DNA of 64,000 nucleotides from Abiotrophia defectiva ATCC 49176 (GCF_037041345.1 NZ_CP146287.1:1863501-1927500), one strand, 5' to 3'. Counted from the stretch's first letter, positions 18,841 to 27,893 are shown. The notes: generated from the letters alone by a model not told the origin. Made by a program: numbers and translations.

Positions 18841-19485
18841 TTATTCCGGCTTCACGAAGACACCAGACACTTTGTAGCCTTTTTCTTGGAAGACGCGCGC
18901 GACTTCCTCAGAATCTTGAGTATCCACGTGAACCACCACATTGGTCTTGTCGTCCAAGTGGTAGACGTTCATTTGGGTGATGCTCCAGTTATGCTTAGCA
19001 GTTGTCTCACCGATGTCCTCTAGAATCCCTGCCTTGTCATCGACTACTTCTACCACGAAACGAGTCCCTGGGGTGTAGTAGCCATTGATGTCAATGAAGG
19101 CTTCGAAGATGTCCTTGTCAGTGATAATCCCCACTAATTGAGCGTGGTCCATGACAACCAGGACACCGACGTCCATATTGCGCATCTCGGAAGCGGCTTG
19201 TTCCAAGAGGGCATCTGGGCTGGTGGTAATGACGCGACGAATCATAATGTCTGCCGCAGTCGTCTTGTTGAGCAAGTAGTTGAGTTCATGCACGCTCAGG
19301 CTGGTCGCGGTAGAAGGTGAGTTCTTGGCAATGACAGACTCTGTTAAGAGCCCTACCAATTGGCCTTTGACTACGACTGGCAAACGGTGAATGTCGTGTT
19401 GGCGCATCAAGTCCAGCGCCTTAATGACAGTGGTATCTGGCGTGATGGTCACCAAGTCGGTTGACATATAGTTTTTAACGTACAT
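18841..19485 (-). CDS. CBS-pair and ACT domain protein, last gene of the liv operon
   Basis: This is the copy downstream of an intact livJHMGF set. It starts 4 bases after the livF stop and so is co-transcribed with the transporter. The two CBS domains and the ACT-like C-terminus suggest a ligand-sensing role linked to branched-chain amino-acid uptake, for example gating the transporter or binding the amino acid; this is inference from domain content and position. A terminator (18799-18828) follows. Confidence 0.85.
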   Translation of the reverse strand: MYVKNYMSTDLVTITPDTTVIKALDLMRQHDIHRLPVVVKGQLVGLLTESVIAKNSPSTATSLSVHELNYLLNKTTAADIMIRRVITTSPDALLEQAASEMRNMDVGVLVVMDHAQLVGIITDKDIFEAFIDINGYYTPGTRFVVEVVDDKAGILEDIGETTAKHNWSITQMNVYHLDDKTNVVVHVDTQDSEEVARVFQEKGYKVSGVFVKPE

Positions 19486-19489
19486 TTGC

Positions 19490-20194
19490 TTAACCTCCTA
19501 AGTATGCTTTTTGGACGGCATCGCTCTCGAGGAGCTCTTGGCCGGTCCCGCTCAGAACGATCTTACCGGTTTCCAAGACGTAACCCCGACTCGCAATGGA
19601 CAGGGCCATCTTGGCATTTTGTTCAATCAAGAGGACGGTGGTCCCTTGAGCTTGAATCTGTTGAATAATGTTGAAGATTTCTTGGATGAAGATTGGCGCC
19701 AAGCCCATGGATGGCTCATCCAACAAGAGGAGCTTAGGCTTGGACATAAGGGCCCGTCCCATGGCTAGCATCTGTTGCTCCCCACCTGATAGGGTGGAAG
19801 CATCCTGCTTCTGACGCTCGCCCAAGACTGGGAAGCGGTCATAAACTGCTTGAATATCTTCTTCGATATTGGCGCGGTCCTTGCGTAAGAAGGCACCCAT
19901 TTCCAAGTTTTCGCGGACAGACAGGCCTTTGAAGACGTGACGGCCTTCTGGCACGTGGGAAATCCCCAGTTGGACAATCTTCTGGGCGTTGGTTTTGGTA
20001 ATGTTCTGGCCTTCATAGGTCAGAGTCCCTGAAGCGGGCTTAATCAAACCGGAGACAGTCCGTAGGATGGTCGATTTACCAGCCCCATTGGCCCCAATCA
20101 GGGAGACAATCTCCCCTTGGTTAACCTCGAAGTTAACGCCACGGACTGCATTAATCATGCCGTAGTTGACGGCTAAGTTCTCAACACGTAACAT
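19490..20194 (-). CDS. livF: Branched-chain amino-acid ABC transporter ATPase LivF
   Basis: The 234-residue product has Walker A GANGAGKST, signature LSGGEQQMLAMGRAL, Walker B LLLLDEPSMGL and the His switch VLLIEQN. The IEQN form is typical of LivF. It pairs with LivG to power import of leucine, isoleucine and valine. Its start overlaps the livG stop by one base. Confidence 0.93.
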   Translation of the reverse strand: MLRVENLAVNYGMINAVRGVNFEVNQGEIVSLIGANGAGKSTILRTVSGLIKPASGTLTYEGQNITKTNAQKIVQLGISHVPEGRHVFKGLSVRENLEMGAFLRKDRANIEEDIQAVYDRFPVLGERQKQDASTLSGGEQQMLAMGRALMSKPKLLLLDEPSMGLAPIFIQEIFNIIQQIQAQGTTVLLIEQNAKMALSIASRGYVLETGKIVLSGTGQELLESDAVQKAYLGG

Positions 20195-20970
20195 TAGGCG
20201 TCACCTCCTAGGTAGGCCCGGATAACATCTGGGTTCTGACGAATTTCTTCTGGCGTGCCTTGGGCCAAGAGTCGGCCGTATTCCAAGACATAGATGCGTT
20301 GGCAGATTTCCATAACCAGGGCCATATCGTGTTCGATCAAGACGATGGTTAAGCCAAATTGTTGGCGAATCTGTTCAATTAGGGCGGTTAACTCAGCGGT
20401 TTCCGCTGGGTTCATGCCGGCTGCTGGCTCGTCTAAGAAGAGGATCTTAGGTTCGGTGGCCAGGGCCCGGACGATTTCCAGACGGCGTTGTTGACCGTAG
20501 GCCAAGTTCTTAGCCTTGTCTTGAGCGTATTGAGCTAGGTCGAAGATTTCCAAGAGTTCTAAGGCTTTAGCCTTCATCTTAGCTTCTGTCTCATAGTAGG
20601 CCTTGGTCCGGAAAATGCTGGACCAGATGGCATCATGATTGTGCCCGTGCATGGCTACCATGACGTTCTCCAAGACGCTTTGGTCTTTGAAGAGGCGGAT
20701 ATTTTGGAAGGTCCGCGCCAAGCCTAGTTGGTTAATCTTATAAGGTGCCATGCCGTTCAAGGTCTTGACCCCATCAGCGGTTGATAGGGTGACAGTCCCT
20801 TCTGTTGGCTCGTAGACGCCCGTTAAGAGGTTGAAGAAGGTGGTCTTGCCGGCCCCGTTAGGACCGATAAGGCCTACAAGCTCTTGCTCTTCTAACTTGA
20901 GGGAGACGTTGGACACGGCTGCCAAACCGCCAAAGTTTTTAGTAAGTTGATTGACTTCTAATAAGGCCAT
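20194..20970 (-). CDS. livG: Branched-chain amino-acid ABC transporter ATPase LivG
   Basis: This 258-residue ATPase has Walker A GPNGAGKTTFF, a signature region reading LAYGQQRRLEIVRAL, Walker B ILFLDEPAAGMNP and the His switch VLIEHDM, all LivG characteristics. It starts within the end of livM (one-base overlap). The right edge of the duplicated block falls at 20894, 25 codons into this gene. Confidence 0.93.
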   Translation of the reverse strand: MALLEVNQLTKNFGGLAAVSNVSLKLEEQELVGLIGPNGAGKTTFFNLLTGVYEPTEGTVTLSTADGVKTLNGMAPYKINQLGLARTFQNIRLFKDQSVLENVMVAMHGHNHDAIWSSIFRTKAYYETEAKMKAKALELLEIFDLAQYAQDKAKNLAYGQQRRLEIVRALATEPKILFLDEPAAGMNPAETAELTALIEQIRQQFGLTIVLIEHDMALVMEICQRIYVLEYGRLLAQGTPEEIRQNPDVIRAYLGGDA

Positions 20971-21929
20971 TAGACTGCTCCTTTCTTCGCTTTATTCTTG
21001 GTTAAGAGGGAGCCTAGACGTAATTCCCAGGTTCCTAGGAGACCACCCGGTCTGAAGATCATGATTAGGATGAGGGCGATGGCATAGATGACCATACGAA
21101 GCTGCCCATAAGGTTGTAAGAGGGTGTTGAGAATCCCTAAGACCACAGCTGCCACGAAGGAACCGGTGAAACTCCCAATCCCGCCGAATACGACGATAAT
21201 GAGGACATCAATGGACTTGTTGAAGGTGAAGTCCCCTGGGGTGACGACCCCGATGTTACCAGCATAGAGGGCACCGCCGATAGCGGCAGTAATGGCACCT
21301 AAGACGAAGGCGATCACCTTGTACTTAGTCACGTTAACCCCCATGGACTCTGCGGCAATCTCATCTTGCTCGATGGCATAGGTTGCCCGGCCCGCACTGG
21401 AGTAGAAGTAGTTGAGAATCAAGATAGTGGTCACAACCATGAAGAAGTAAACTAATGGCCAGGTTGCCACTTTAGGAATGGCGTTAATCCCTTGAGGCCC
21501 GTTGGTCAGGGTCTTGTAGTTGGTGATGACGACCCGGATGATTTCAGAAACACCCAGTGTGGCAATGGCCAAGTAGTCCCCGCGTAGGCGCAAGGTTGGA
21601 ATCCCGACTAAGACAGCCAAGACAGCAGCCACAACCGCACCGACTAGCATCCCCGTCCAGAGACCCCCTAGGTCTGCATGACGTGTTGCGAAGATGGCAC
21701 CTGAGTAAGCCCCCACAGCGATAAAGGCTGCATGCCCCAGTGAGAACTGGCCGGCTACCCCTAAGACGAGGTTGAGCCCGATGGCATAGATGACATCAAT
21801 CATAATTTTGATTAAGGTAATTTGGTAGTAGGAATCGATTAAGTTAGTCGACGTTAAGAGCCACAAGAGGCCATAACCCAAGAGGGCTGCCGTCAACCAA
21901 ACGAAGTTGCGTTGATGGAATCGTTGCAT
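20970..21929 (-). CDS. livM: Branched-chain amino-acid ABC permease LivM
   Basis: The 319-residue membrane protein has about ten hydrophobic segments, GQFSLGHAAFIAVGAYSGA and GDYLAIATLGVSEIIR, hallmarks of LivM. It forms the channel with LivH. AGGTGAAGCCAC precedes the ATG, 10 bases after livH. Confidence 0.92.
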   Translation of the reverse strand: MQRFHQRNFVWLTAALLGYGLLWLLTSTNLIDSYYQITLIKIMIDVIYAIGLNLVLGVAGQFSLGHAAFIAVGAYSGAIFATRHADLGGLWTGMLVGAVVAAVLAVLVGIPTLRLRGDYLAIATLGVSEIIRVVITNYKTLTNGPQGINAIPKVATWPLVYFFMVVTTILILNYFYSSAGRATYAIEQDEIAAESMGVNVTKYKVIAFVLGAITAAIGGALYAGNIGVVTPGDFTFNKSIDVLIIVVFGGIGSFTGSFVAAVVLGILNTLLQPYGQLRMVIYAIALILIMIFRPGGLLGTWELRLGSLLTKNKAKKGAV

Positions 21930-21939
21930 GTGGCTTCAC

Positions 21940-22824
21940 CTACACTTTCTCTTTGACGTTCTTACCGAAGAGACCTGCCGGCAAGACGAGCAAGATAACA
22001 ATTAAGAGGGCATATACGGCCGCATCCTTGAAGGCAGAGCCCCCGAAGGCGGAGACGAAGGTCTCCAAGAGACCGATTAGGTAACCCCCGACCATGGCCC
22101 CCGGAATGGAGCCAATCCCACCGACAACGGCAGCAACGAAGGCCTTAAGCCCTGGCGTCAGACCCATGGTGGCAGCCATTTGGTTGGAGTAGAGTCCGTA
22201 GAGGACGCCGGCTACCCCTGCCAGGGCAGACCCTAGCGCGAAGGTAAAGGAAATCACCGCGTCAACGTTAATCCCCATGAGTTGAGCTGCTTCTTCATCG
22301 ACCGCAACCGCCCGCATGGCTTTCCCCATCTTGGTGTACTTAACAATAAATTGTAGAGCTACCATTAAGAGGATAGTGGTCACGAAGATTAAGATTTGTT
22401 TGGAGTTAATGACCGCTCCCATAACTTTGAAGGTGGTGGTCGTAAAGCTAGTTGGGTAAGCCTTGACTTCCGGACCGAAGAAATAGATCATGGCATTTTC
22501 TAAGAGGAAGGAGACCCCAATCGCGGTGATAAGGGCGGCTACCCGAGTCGATTTACGTAGGGGCTTGTAGGCTACCCGTTCAATGGTCACCCCTAAAACG
22601 GAGGTGAAGACCATGGTTAAAGCTAAGGATAAGTAGAAGTCCATGCCCTGGACATTAACCAGATAGAAACCGAAGAAGGCCCCCATCATGAGGATGTCCC
22701 CGTGGGCGAAGTTAATCAAGCGGATGGTCCCATAGACCATGGTATAACCCAAGGCGATCAAGGCGTAGATACTCCCCGTCGACAAGCCGTTAAAAAGTTG
22801 TTGTAAGAACCACTGGAGGTTCAT
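21940..22824 (-). CDS. livH: Branched-chain amino-acid ABC permease LivH
   Basis: The product contains YALIALGYTMVYGTIRLINFAHGD and a glycine-rich GGIGSIPGAMVGG loop typical of LivH, with about eight membrane segments. Two in-frame ATGs lie at 22830 and 22824; AAAGGAG is 3 bases from the first and 9 from the second, so I prefer 22824. It follows livJ across a 154-base spacer that contains a long hairpin. Confidence 0.92.
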   Translation of the reverse strand: MNLQWFLQQLFNGLSTGSIYALIALGYTMVYGTIRLINFAHGDILMMGAFFGFYLVNVQGMDFYLSLALTMVFTSVLGVTIERVAYKPLRKSTRVAALITAIGVSFLLENAMIYFFGPEVKAYPTSFTTTTFKVMGAVINSKQILIFVTTILLMVALQFIVKYTKMGKAMRAVAVDEEAAQLMGINVDAVISFTFALGSALAGVAGVLYGLYSNQMAATMGLTPGLKAFVAAVVGGIGSIPGAMVGGYLIGLLETFVSAFGGSAFKDAAVYALLIVILLVLPAGLFGKNVKEKV

Positions 22825-22897
22825 AGGCATAAGCTCCTTTCTATGTATGATGGCTATAAATTAAGTATAGCAGTCCTAAGGCTAAGGCGCCATACTT

Positions 22898-22964
22898 CCT
22901 CATGAAAAAGGTCGTATTGTGCTATGACTGGATGTCCAAGCAACAATACGACACTAGCATGAGG
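22898..22964 (-). other. Long hairpin between livJ and livH
   Basis: CCTCATG (22898-22904) pairs with CATGAGG (22958-22964), and inside it GTCGTATTGT (22911-22920) pairs with ACAATACGAC (22943-22952). No U run follows on the minus strand, so it looks like an mRNA-stabilising or processing structure protecting the livJ message rather than a full terminator. Confidence 0.6.
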
Positions 22965-22978
22965 GAGTCTGCTGTCGA

Positions 22979-24133
22979 TTACTCAGCTGACACGTTCACA
23001 GCTTCGGTAACTTCACCTTTTTCGAAGTGGAGCATTACCGCTGTCTTCACTGGGTTGTGTTTTTCGTCAAATGAGAAGGTCCCGGTTACCCCTTTGAAGT
23101 CTTTGATTTTAGCCAAGGCTTTGTTAACTTCTTGTGGGTCAGTTGAGCCTGCATCCTTGATAGCTTGCAAGAGCACGTTAGTCGCATCGTAAGCGAGAGC
23201 TGCGAAAGTATCTGGCTTCTTGCCGTATTCTTTTTCATAGGCTTCTACGAATTTCTTAACTGCTGGGTCTTCACTCTTGTCAGAGTAGTGAGAAGTATAG
23301 AAGACGTTGTTAAGGTTGTCTTTACCTGCTAATTCAACCAAGGTGTCGTTAGCAAAACCGTCACCACCAACGATTGGCTTGTCGATCCCGAGTTCACGCG
23401 CTTGCTTGATGATCAAACCAGCTTCAGTATAGTAACCTGGTACGTAGAGGGCGTCGAAGTCTTGAGTAGAGATGTTAGTCAAGACAGTTAAGAAGTCAGT
23501 ATCGTTAGTTTGGTAAGATTCTTTGGCTACGATGGTCCCGCCTTTAGCTTCAAATTGCTTAACGAAGCTATCAGCCAAACCTTGTGAGTAGTCGTTAGCT
23601 TGGTCAACCAAGAGAACCACTTTCTTGTAACCTTGAGTATCCGCTAAGTAGTTGGCAGCAGCCACCCCTTGGAAGGAGTCTTCGAAGCAGACACGGTAGA
23701 TGTAGTCGTAGACTTTGCCTGCAGAGTCGAGGGTAATCCCGTTACCAGTTGCAGCAGGGAAGATAGCTGGTGTTTTGCCGTCGTTAGCGACTGGAATTTC
23801 TGCTAAGGCATCCCCGGTAGTTGCAGGACCTACAATCCCTGCCACGCCGGCAGCGACTAATTTGGTTGCAGCCGCAGCGGCTTCTGTCTTATCAGACTTG
23901 TTGTCTTCGACTTGCGCTTCGACTTTCTTGCCGTTAACGCCGCCGTGTTCTTCATTGTATTGCTTAACAGCTAATTTCAAACCATTAGCCATTGGCGTCC
24001 CGTAAGCAGCTGCCGCCCCTGAGAGCTCGAAGTTACCGCCGACTTTAACGGTGTCTTGGGCTGAGACAGTAGCCAATGGGGATGCGAGCAAGAGACCCGC
24101 GAAAAGTGCTGTTCCTAACTTTTTAAAATTCAT
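22979..24133 (-). CDS. livJ: Branched-chain amino-acid binding protein LivJ
   Basis: The 384-residue protein has a signal peptide (basic MNFKK, hydrophobic core, TVSAQ cleavage site) and then VKVGGNFELSGAAAAYG, the start of type I periplasmic-binding proteins of the LivJ class. It captures leucine-type amino acids outside the membrane. There is no lipobox cysteine, so how it stays near LivHM is unclear. AGGAGGT lies 6 bases before the ATG. It is the first gene of livJ-H-M-G-F-CBS. Confidence 0.92.
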   Translation of the reverse strand: MNFKKLGTALFAGLLLASPLATVSAQDTVKVGGNFELSGAAAAYGTPMANGLKLAVKQYNEEHGGVNGKKVEAQVEDNKSDKTEAAAAATKLVAAGVAGIVGPATTGDALAEIPVANDGKTPAIFPAATGNGITLDSAGKVYDYIYRVCFEDSFQGVAAANYLADTQGYKKVVLLVDQANDYSQGLADSFVKQFEAKGGTIVAKESYQTNDTDFLTVLTNISTQDFDALYVPGYYTEAGLIIKQARELGIDKPIVGGDGFANDTLVELAGKDNLNNVFYTSHYSDKSEDPAVKKFVEAYEKEYGKKPDTFAALAYDATNVLLQAIKDAGSTDPQEVNKALAKIKDFKGVTGTFSFDEKHNPVKTAVMLHFEKGEVTEAVNVSAE

Positions 24134-24178
24134 AGTGTACCTCCTAAAATATGGTTCCTAAATCATGATGATGAGAAA

Positions 24179-24207
24179 AGTATACACTACTCCGGATTAT
24201 TTTACAA
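24179..24207 (-). promoter_or_regulatory. Promoter of the liv operon
   Basis: TTGTAA (24202-24207) and TATACT (24179-24184) are separated by 17 bases, 46 bases upstream of the livJ start codon. Confidence 0.75.
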
Positions 24208-24342
24208 TGCTTTTATTAAAGTTTTTTAATCTTTTGCTCATTTTCTTGTCTAGCCCTTATGTGGCGCGGAATCGGTGCCGTTTTGGGTGGCTGGCTGGAG
24301 GGGGATTTCTGGATTGTACCCTGGTTTGAGCGGGTTGCTGGG

Positions 24343-24624
24343 GAGCTAGTGGTCTACTCTTCAAAGTGGACCACTGGCTCGGCGCTTTTCCTGGTTTTTG
24401 CCCTGTTTTTGGCAGTTTCCTTAGGAGCTAGTGGTCCACTCGACGGAGTGGACCACTGGCTCGACGATTTTCCTGACTTTTGGCCCGTTTTCGGCGATTC
24501 CCTGGGAGCTAGTGGTCCACTCTTTAAAGTGGGCCACTAGCTCGACACTTTTCCTAGATTCTGGCCCGTTTTCAACGATTTCCCTGGAGCTAGTGGTCCA
24601 CTCGACGGAGTGGGCCACTGGCTC
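24343..24624. repeat. Palindromic tandem array A (four hairpin units)
   Basis: Four 38-nt hairpins start at 24343, 24425, 24506 and 24587. Each has left arm GAGCTAGTGGTCCACTC or a close variant, a short loop such as GACG, and a matching right arm. Spacers of 43-44 bases between units are homologous to each other (TTTTCCT..., then CCCGTTTTC). The array lies between the livJ promoter and the scrB terminator. Confidence 0.9.
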
Positions 24625-24728
24625 GGAGCTTTTCCTAGCTTTTGCCCTGTTTTCGGCGGTTGCTTAGAGAGTTTCCTGGCTATGGGGCGACTTATTTGAG
24701 AGGATTTGCTGGCTAGTAAACTTAGCTC

Positions 24729-24789
24729 CCCTATTTATCTATTACATAGATAAATAGGGTACGAGTTAGCAAAATTACGTGTCCAAAAC
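24729..24789 (+). repeat. 31-bp palindrome element, copy E1, with conserved tail
   Basis: CCCTATTTATCTAT, loop TAC, and the complementary arm occupy 24729-24759. A tail containing GCAAAATTACGTGTCCAA follows. The same palindrome and tail recur at 36297 and, inverted, at 46642. Confidence 0.85.
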
Positions 24790-24794
24790 TAAAC

Positions 24795-24819
24795 AAAAAA
24801 GGGGCTGATGCCCCTTTTT
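24795..24819 (-). terminator. Terminator after scrB
   Basis: GGGGC (24801-24805) and GCCCC (24810-24814) with loop TGAT are flanked by A and T runs on both sides, so it could work in both directions. Confidence 0.85.
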
Positions 24820-24823
24820 CTTC

Positions 24824-26242
24824 CTATATATATTGATGAGCGGCCAACTTAGTAGCTACTAGCTTAGCCTGGAGGCCGGCGCTGGCCTTGCCTTCTAGGC
24901 GGGTCAGGGGCTCTTTGGCGAAGTAACGGAGGGAGGCAACTACTTGCCCACCGTTAACAAAGACTTCTAGTGAGCTAGCATCGAGCCAAAGGTCTAAGTG
25001 CTTGAGCTCCTCTTCTAGCTGCATATGGCGCCATTCTTGCAAGCCGGTTAGCCAGTTGAAGCGAGCTAAACTTAAACGGCCTTGAGCGGCCTGGTATTTG
25101 ACCGTCACGTTATCATCTAAGAAGAGTTCCCAATCTGCTAAAGTCTCAAAGTCCACTTGCACTCTTTGCGCCCGGCCCGACAAATCTAGGCGGAAGTCTG
25201 CCGAGGTCCAATCCAGCAGTTGGCTAGCTCCTGTTAGGCCTGCCAGTTCGGTAATCGGCGTCTGATAGAGTTTGCCATTTACTAGGCGTAAGTGGCGCGG
25301 AATGGTCAGGTGATGAATCCAGTCGTCCTGACGGGTTGGGATGGCGGCCTCCTGGTCAGGCCAGGTAATGCCCATCCAAGAGTATTGGATGACCCGGCCA
25401 TCAGGCGCCACAAAGGATTGAGGCGCATAGTATTCAAAGCCCCGGTCACATTCCTGCATATCCGCAAAGTCCGCATTATCCGGTAGGAAGCGACCAGTCT
25501 GGCTATCCCAGGTCCCGACCAAGTAAGTGGTGTTAAAGATATTATGGTAGCTATCTCCAATTGGGTCGACCCCTTGAGGTGAGAAGATGAAGACGGCCTT
25601 GTCCTGACCGGTCACCTCGTCCGTCAAGAAGACCATATCCGGGCACTCCCACATATAGCCCAGGGGCTGATCAAATTGGAAGATAGAACCGCGGTAGTCC
25701 CAGTCTTTAAGGTCTTTAGAGAAGAAGGCCACGGTGTCGCCGGTCTTATCTAAGCGCTGAGTCCCCAGTAACATCCACCAACCTTGGACGGACGCATCAT
25801 ACCAGACCTTAGGATCCCGCACATGGCCGGTATAGTCCGACAACTGCTCAGTTACAGGGCCTAATTTGGTGAAATGAATGCCGTCTGTCGAAGTGGCAAT
25901 ACATTGGTAGCTAGTCCGGCGTCCTGCCTCATCCTTGGTATTACCGGTATAGAAGAGGTAGAGGGTATCCTCGTGGACAATGGCGCCACCTGAATAGACC
26001 CCGTTCTTATCGAACCAGTCATCAGACTTGAGGGCTACCGGCAACTGCTCATAAGTCACGAAGTCCTTGGTCCGGACATGACCCCAGTATTTAGTGGAGT
26101 GGTCGGTCGCATGCGGGTTATATTGATAGAAAATATGATAGTAACCCTGGAAATAGCAGAGCCCGTTAGGGTCATTGAGTAGCCCCTGCTCAGGCGTCAG
26201 GTGGAAGTGTTGGGCGTAAGGCCCTTTGTTGCGGCTTGACAT
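24824..26242 (-). CDS. scrB: Sucrose-6-phosphate hydrolase (GH32)
   Basis: The 472-residue enzyme has the GH32 motifs LLNDPNG (nucleophile Asp), HVRDPKVW (transition-state Asp) and WECPD (acid/base Glu), a five-bladed propeller region (about 10-310) and a C-terminal beta-sandwich. It splits sucrose 6-phosphate made by the adjacent ScrA into glucose 6-phosphate and fructose in the cytoplasm. The start at 26242 follows AAAGGAGGA; an in-frame codon 20 residues earlier lacks a binding site. It follows scrA across a 110-base gap with a hairpin. Confidence 0.92.
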   Translation of the reverse strand: MSSRNKGPYAQHFHLTPEQGLLNDPNGLCYFQGYYHIFYQYNPHATDHSTKYWGHVRTKDFVTYEQLPVALKSDDWFDKNGVYSGGAIVHEDTLYLFYTGNTKDEAGRRTSYQCIATSTDGIHFTKLGPVTEQLSDYTGHVRDPKVWYDASVQGWWMLLGTQRLDKTGDTVAFFSKDLKDWDYRGSIFQFDQPLGYMWECPDMVFLTDEVTGQDKAVFIFSPQGVDPIGDSYHNIFNTTYLVGTWDSQTGRFLPDNADFADMQECDRGFEYYAPQSFVAPDGRVIQYSWMGITWPDQEAAIPTRQDDWIHHLTIPRHLRLVNGKLYQTPITELAGLTGASQLLDWTSADFRLDLSGRAQRVQVDFETLADWELFLDDNVTVKYQAAQGRLSLARFNWLTGLQEWRHMQLEEELKHLDLWLDASSLEVFVNGGQVVASLRYFAKEPLTRLEGKASAGLQAKLVATKLAAHQYI

Positions 26243-26306
26243 GGCTGGTCCTCCTTTTTGATTCTTATCTACTTTTATTATAGCATAGCTGCCAACTGGC
26301 ACCTAT

Positions 26307-26333
26307 GAAAACAGGACGAGTCGCCCCGTCCTG
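26307..26333 (-). terminator. Hairpin between scrA and scrB
   Basis: CAGGACG (26312-26318) pairs with CGTCCTG (26327-26333), followed on the minus strand by TTTTCATA. The short U run suggests partial termination, leaving scrB expressed by read-through or its own promoter. Confidence 0.6.
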
Positions 26334-26352
26334 CCATATGTCATGCTTGTGC

Positions 26353-27744
26353 TTAAGCTTGTTTGTCTTCTTTGTAACCGAAGGCGTAGGTCAAGCCGAA
26401 CCCGATCCCGAAGCTGACTACCAGCACCAAGAGGTAAGCAAAGATATTGTTGAGGTAGAGTAAGACCCCTGGTAAAACAGTGACAGACATACCAGTCGCT
26501 GCCAATTTGAAGAGGCCTGCTAACCAACCACCCGCAGCCCCGGCAACGAGACCCATCACGAATGGTTTACCATAACGGAGGTTAACCCCGAAGATGGCTG
26601 GTTCAGTAATCCCTAGCAAGCAGGAAATCCCTGAAGAGTATGCCAAGGCACGAACTTTGTGGTTGACTGTCTTGTAACCTACAGCGAAGGTTGCCCCTGC
26701 TTGCCCTGCCATGGCAGCAGTGAAGTAAGCATTCAGTGGGTTAGTCTTGTCGCCGTTAGTCAATAATTGTAATTCTAAGAAGTTGAAGATGTGGTGAATC
26801 CCGGTAACCACGATGATTTGTTGGACCCCACCGACGATGAGACCCGCTAAACCAAATGGTAAGGTCAAGATTTGCTTGGTTACATCCAGTACGACGGTTT
26901 CCAAGGAGTGGAAGACTGGCCCAATAGCGAAGAGACCCAAAATAGACATTACCAAGAAGGTTAAGAATGGTGTCACGATCAAGTCGAAGGTATCCTTAAC
27001 GTGGTCATGGAGCCATTTTTCAAGTTTAGCCCCGATTAAACCGACGAAGAAGGCTGGTAAGACAGTCCCTTGATAACCTACGACTGGGATAAAGCCGAAG
27101 AAGGTTAAGGCTTGCGCATCCCCACTTGCTACTGCATAGGCGTTAGGCAAGGCAGGGTTGACCATCATTAAACCAAGGACAATCCCTAAGACAGGGTTGC
27201 CACCGAAGACCTTGAAGCTAGACCAAGCAACTAAGGCTGGTAAGAAGGCGAAGGCAGTATCGGTTAAGATTTGTGTATAGAGTAAGAAGTTTTGGTCGAT
27301 TTGTTTAGGGTCGGTTAAACCGAAGAGGCCAATCACTTCTGGACGAGTGAGGACACCCCGAACCCCCATGAAGAGACCGGTTGCCACCAAGACAGGGATG
27401 ATTGGTACGAAGACGTCCCCGAAGGTCCGAATCATACGTTGTAAGATATTACCTTGTGGCTTAACTTCTTCTTTTTGATCGGACTTGGTTACAGCGTTAA
27501 CGCCCAAGGCTGATACTTCTTCATAGACCTTGTTAACCGTACCGGTTCCAAAGATGATTTGGTATTGACCAGAGTTGAAGAAAGCACCCATTACCTTGTC
27601 GGTATTTTCGATAGCTTCCTTATCAATTTTGGCTTCGTCTTTGACCATAACACGTAGACGAGTTGCGCAGTGTGCGACGCTAGAGATGTTTTCCTTACCA
27701 CCTAGGTATTTGACAACATCTTGTGCGATTTCTTTAAATCCCAT
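26353..27744 (-). CDS. scrA: Sucrose-specific PTS EIIBC
   Basis: The 463-residue protein starts with an EIIB domain with the phospho-acceptor cysteine in SSVAHCATRLR, followed by an EIIC membrane domain (about 105-460) with many transmembrane segments and GITEPAIFGVNLRYGK. No EIIA domain is attached, so phosphate must come from a separate EIIA-Glc type protein. It takes up sucrose and phosphorylates it. Substrate assignment rests on the neighbouring GH32 hydrolase and LacI-type regulator. Confidence 0.9.
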   Translation of the reverse strand: MGFKEIAQDVVKYLGGKENISSVAHCATRLRVMVKDEAKIDKEAIENTDKVMGAFFNSGQYQIIFGTGTVNKVYEEVSALGVNAVTKSDQKEEVKPQGNILQRMIRTFGDVFVPIIPVLVATGLFMGVRGVLTRPEVIGLFGLTDPKQIDQNFLLYTQILTDTAFAFLPALVAWSSFKVFGGNPVLGIVLGLMMVNPALPNAYAVASGDAQALTFFGFIPVVGYQGTVLPAFFVGLIGAKLEKWLHDHVKDTFDLIVTPFLTFLVMSILGLFAIGPVFHSLETVVLDVTKQILTLPFGLAGLIVGGVQQIIVVTGIHHIFNFLELQLLTNGDKTNPLNAYFTAAMAGQAGATFAVGYKTVNHKVRALAYSSGISCLLGITEPAIFGVNLRYGKPFVMGLVAGAAGGWLAGLFKLAATGMSVTVLPGVLLYLNNIFAYLLVLVVSFGIGFGLTYAFGYKEDKQA

Positions 27745-27796
27745 ATGTGTTCCTCCTTCATTCAGATGAGACTAAAACAATAATTGCCTGTAGAAA

Positions 27797-27808
27797 AGAA
27801 ACCGGTTC
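27797..27808. promoter_or_regulatory. Putative ScrR operator O1 downstream of the scrA promoter
   Basis: AAACCGGTTCT contains the ACCGGT palindrome core found also in O2, a LacI-family type operator lying between the transcription start and scrA. Confidence 0.6.
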
Positions 27809-27821
27809 TCTCCTAAGCCTT

Positions 27822-27849
27822 ATTATACTTGGAATAGAACCGGTGTCAA
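27822..27849 (-). promoter_or_regulatory. scrA promoter
   Basis: TTGACA (27844-27849) and TATAAT (27822-27827) are separated by 16 bases and both match the sigma-A consensus exactly. Confidence 0.85.
27835..27846. promoter_or_regulatory. Putative ScrR operator O2 overlapping the scrA promoter
   Basis: AGAACCGGTGTC overlaps the -35 box and spacer. Its centre is about 38 bases from that of O1, which would allow looping or cooperative binding by a LacI-type dimer pair. Confidence 0.6.
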
Positions 27850-27867
27850 TATCATTAAATGTGAAAA

Positions 27868-27881
27868 TGAAATCGTTTAGT
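27868..27881. promoter_or_regulatory. cre-like site upstream of scrA
   Basis: TGAAATCGTTTAGT matches 12 of 14 positions of the catabolite responsive element consensus TGWAANCGNTNWCA. It lies just upstream of the scrA -35 box, suggesting CcpA control. Confidence 0.45.
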
Positions 27882-27893
27882 TTTCAATTTAGG

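Larger units (their letters stand above)
11717..20894. repeat. Right copy of the 9.17 kb tandem duplication
   Basis: This 9178-bp copy carries the undamaged versions of livF and of the part of livG it covers; the right edge at 20894 continues into the intact 5' end of livG. It lacks the C-terminal half of yidD. Confidence 0.95.

Noticed and set aside
24259-24667. Open frames across array A with repeating peptides such as HSVEWTTSS
   Set aside because: They arise because the period is near 81 bases and the unit is palindromic, so both strands give similar peptides. Arrays B and C have a period of 82, which breaks the frame, and no ribosome binding sites are present.
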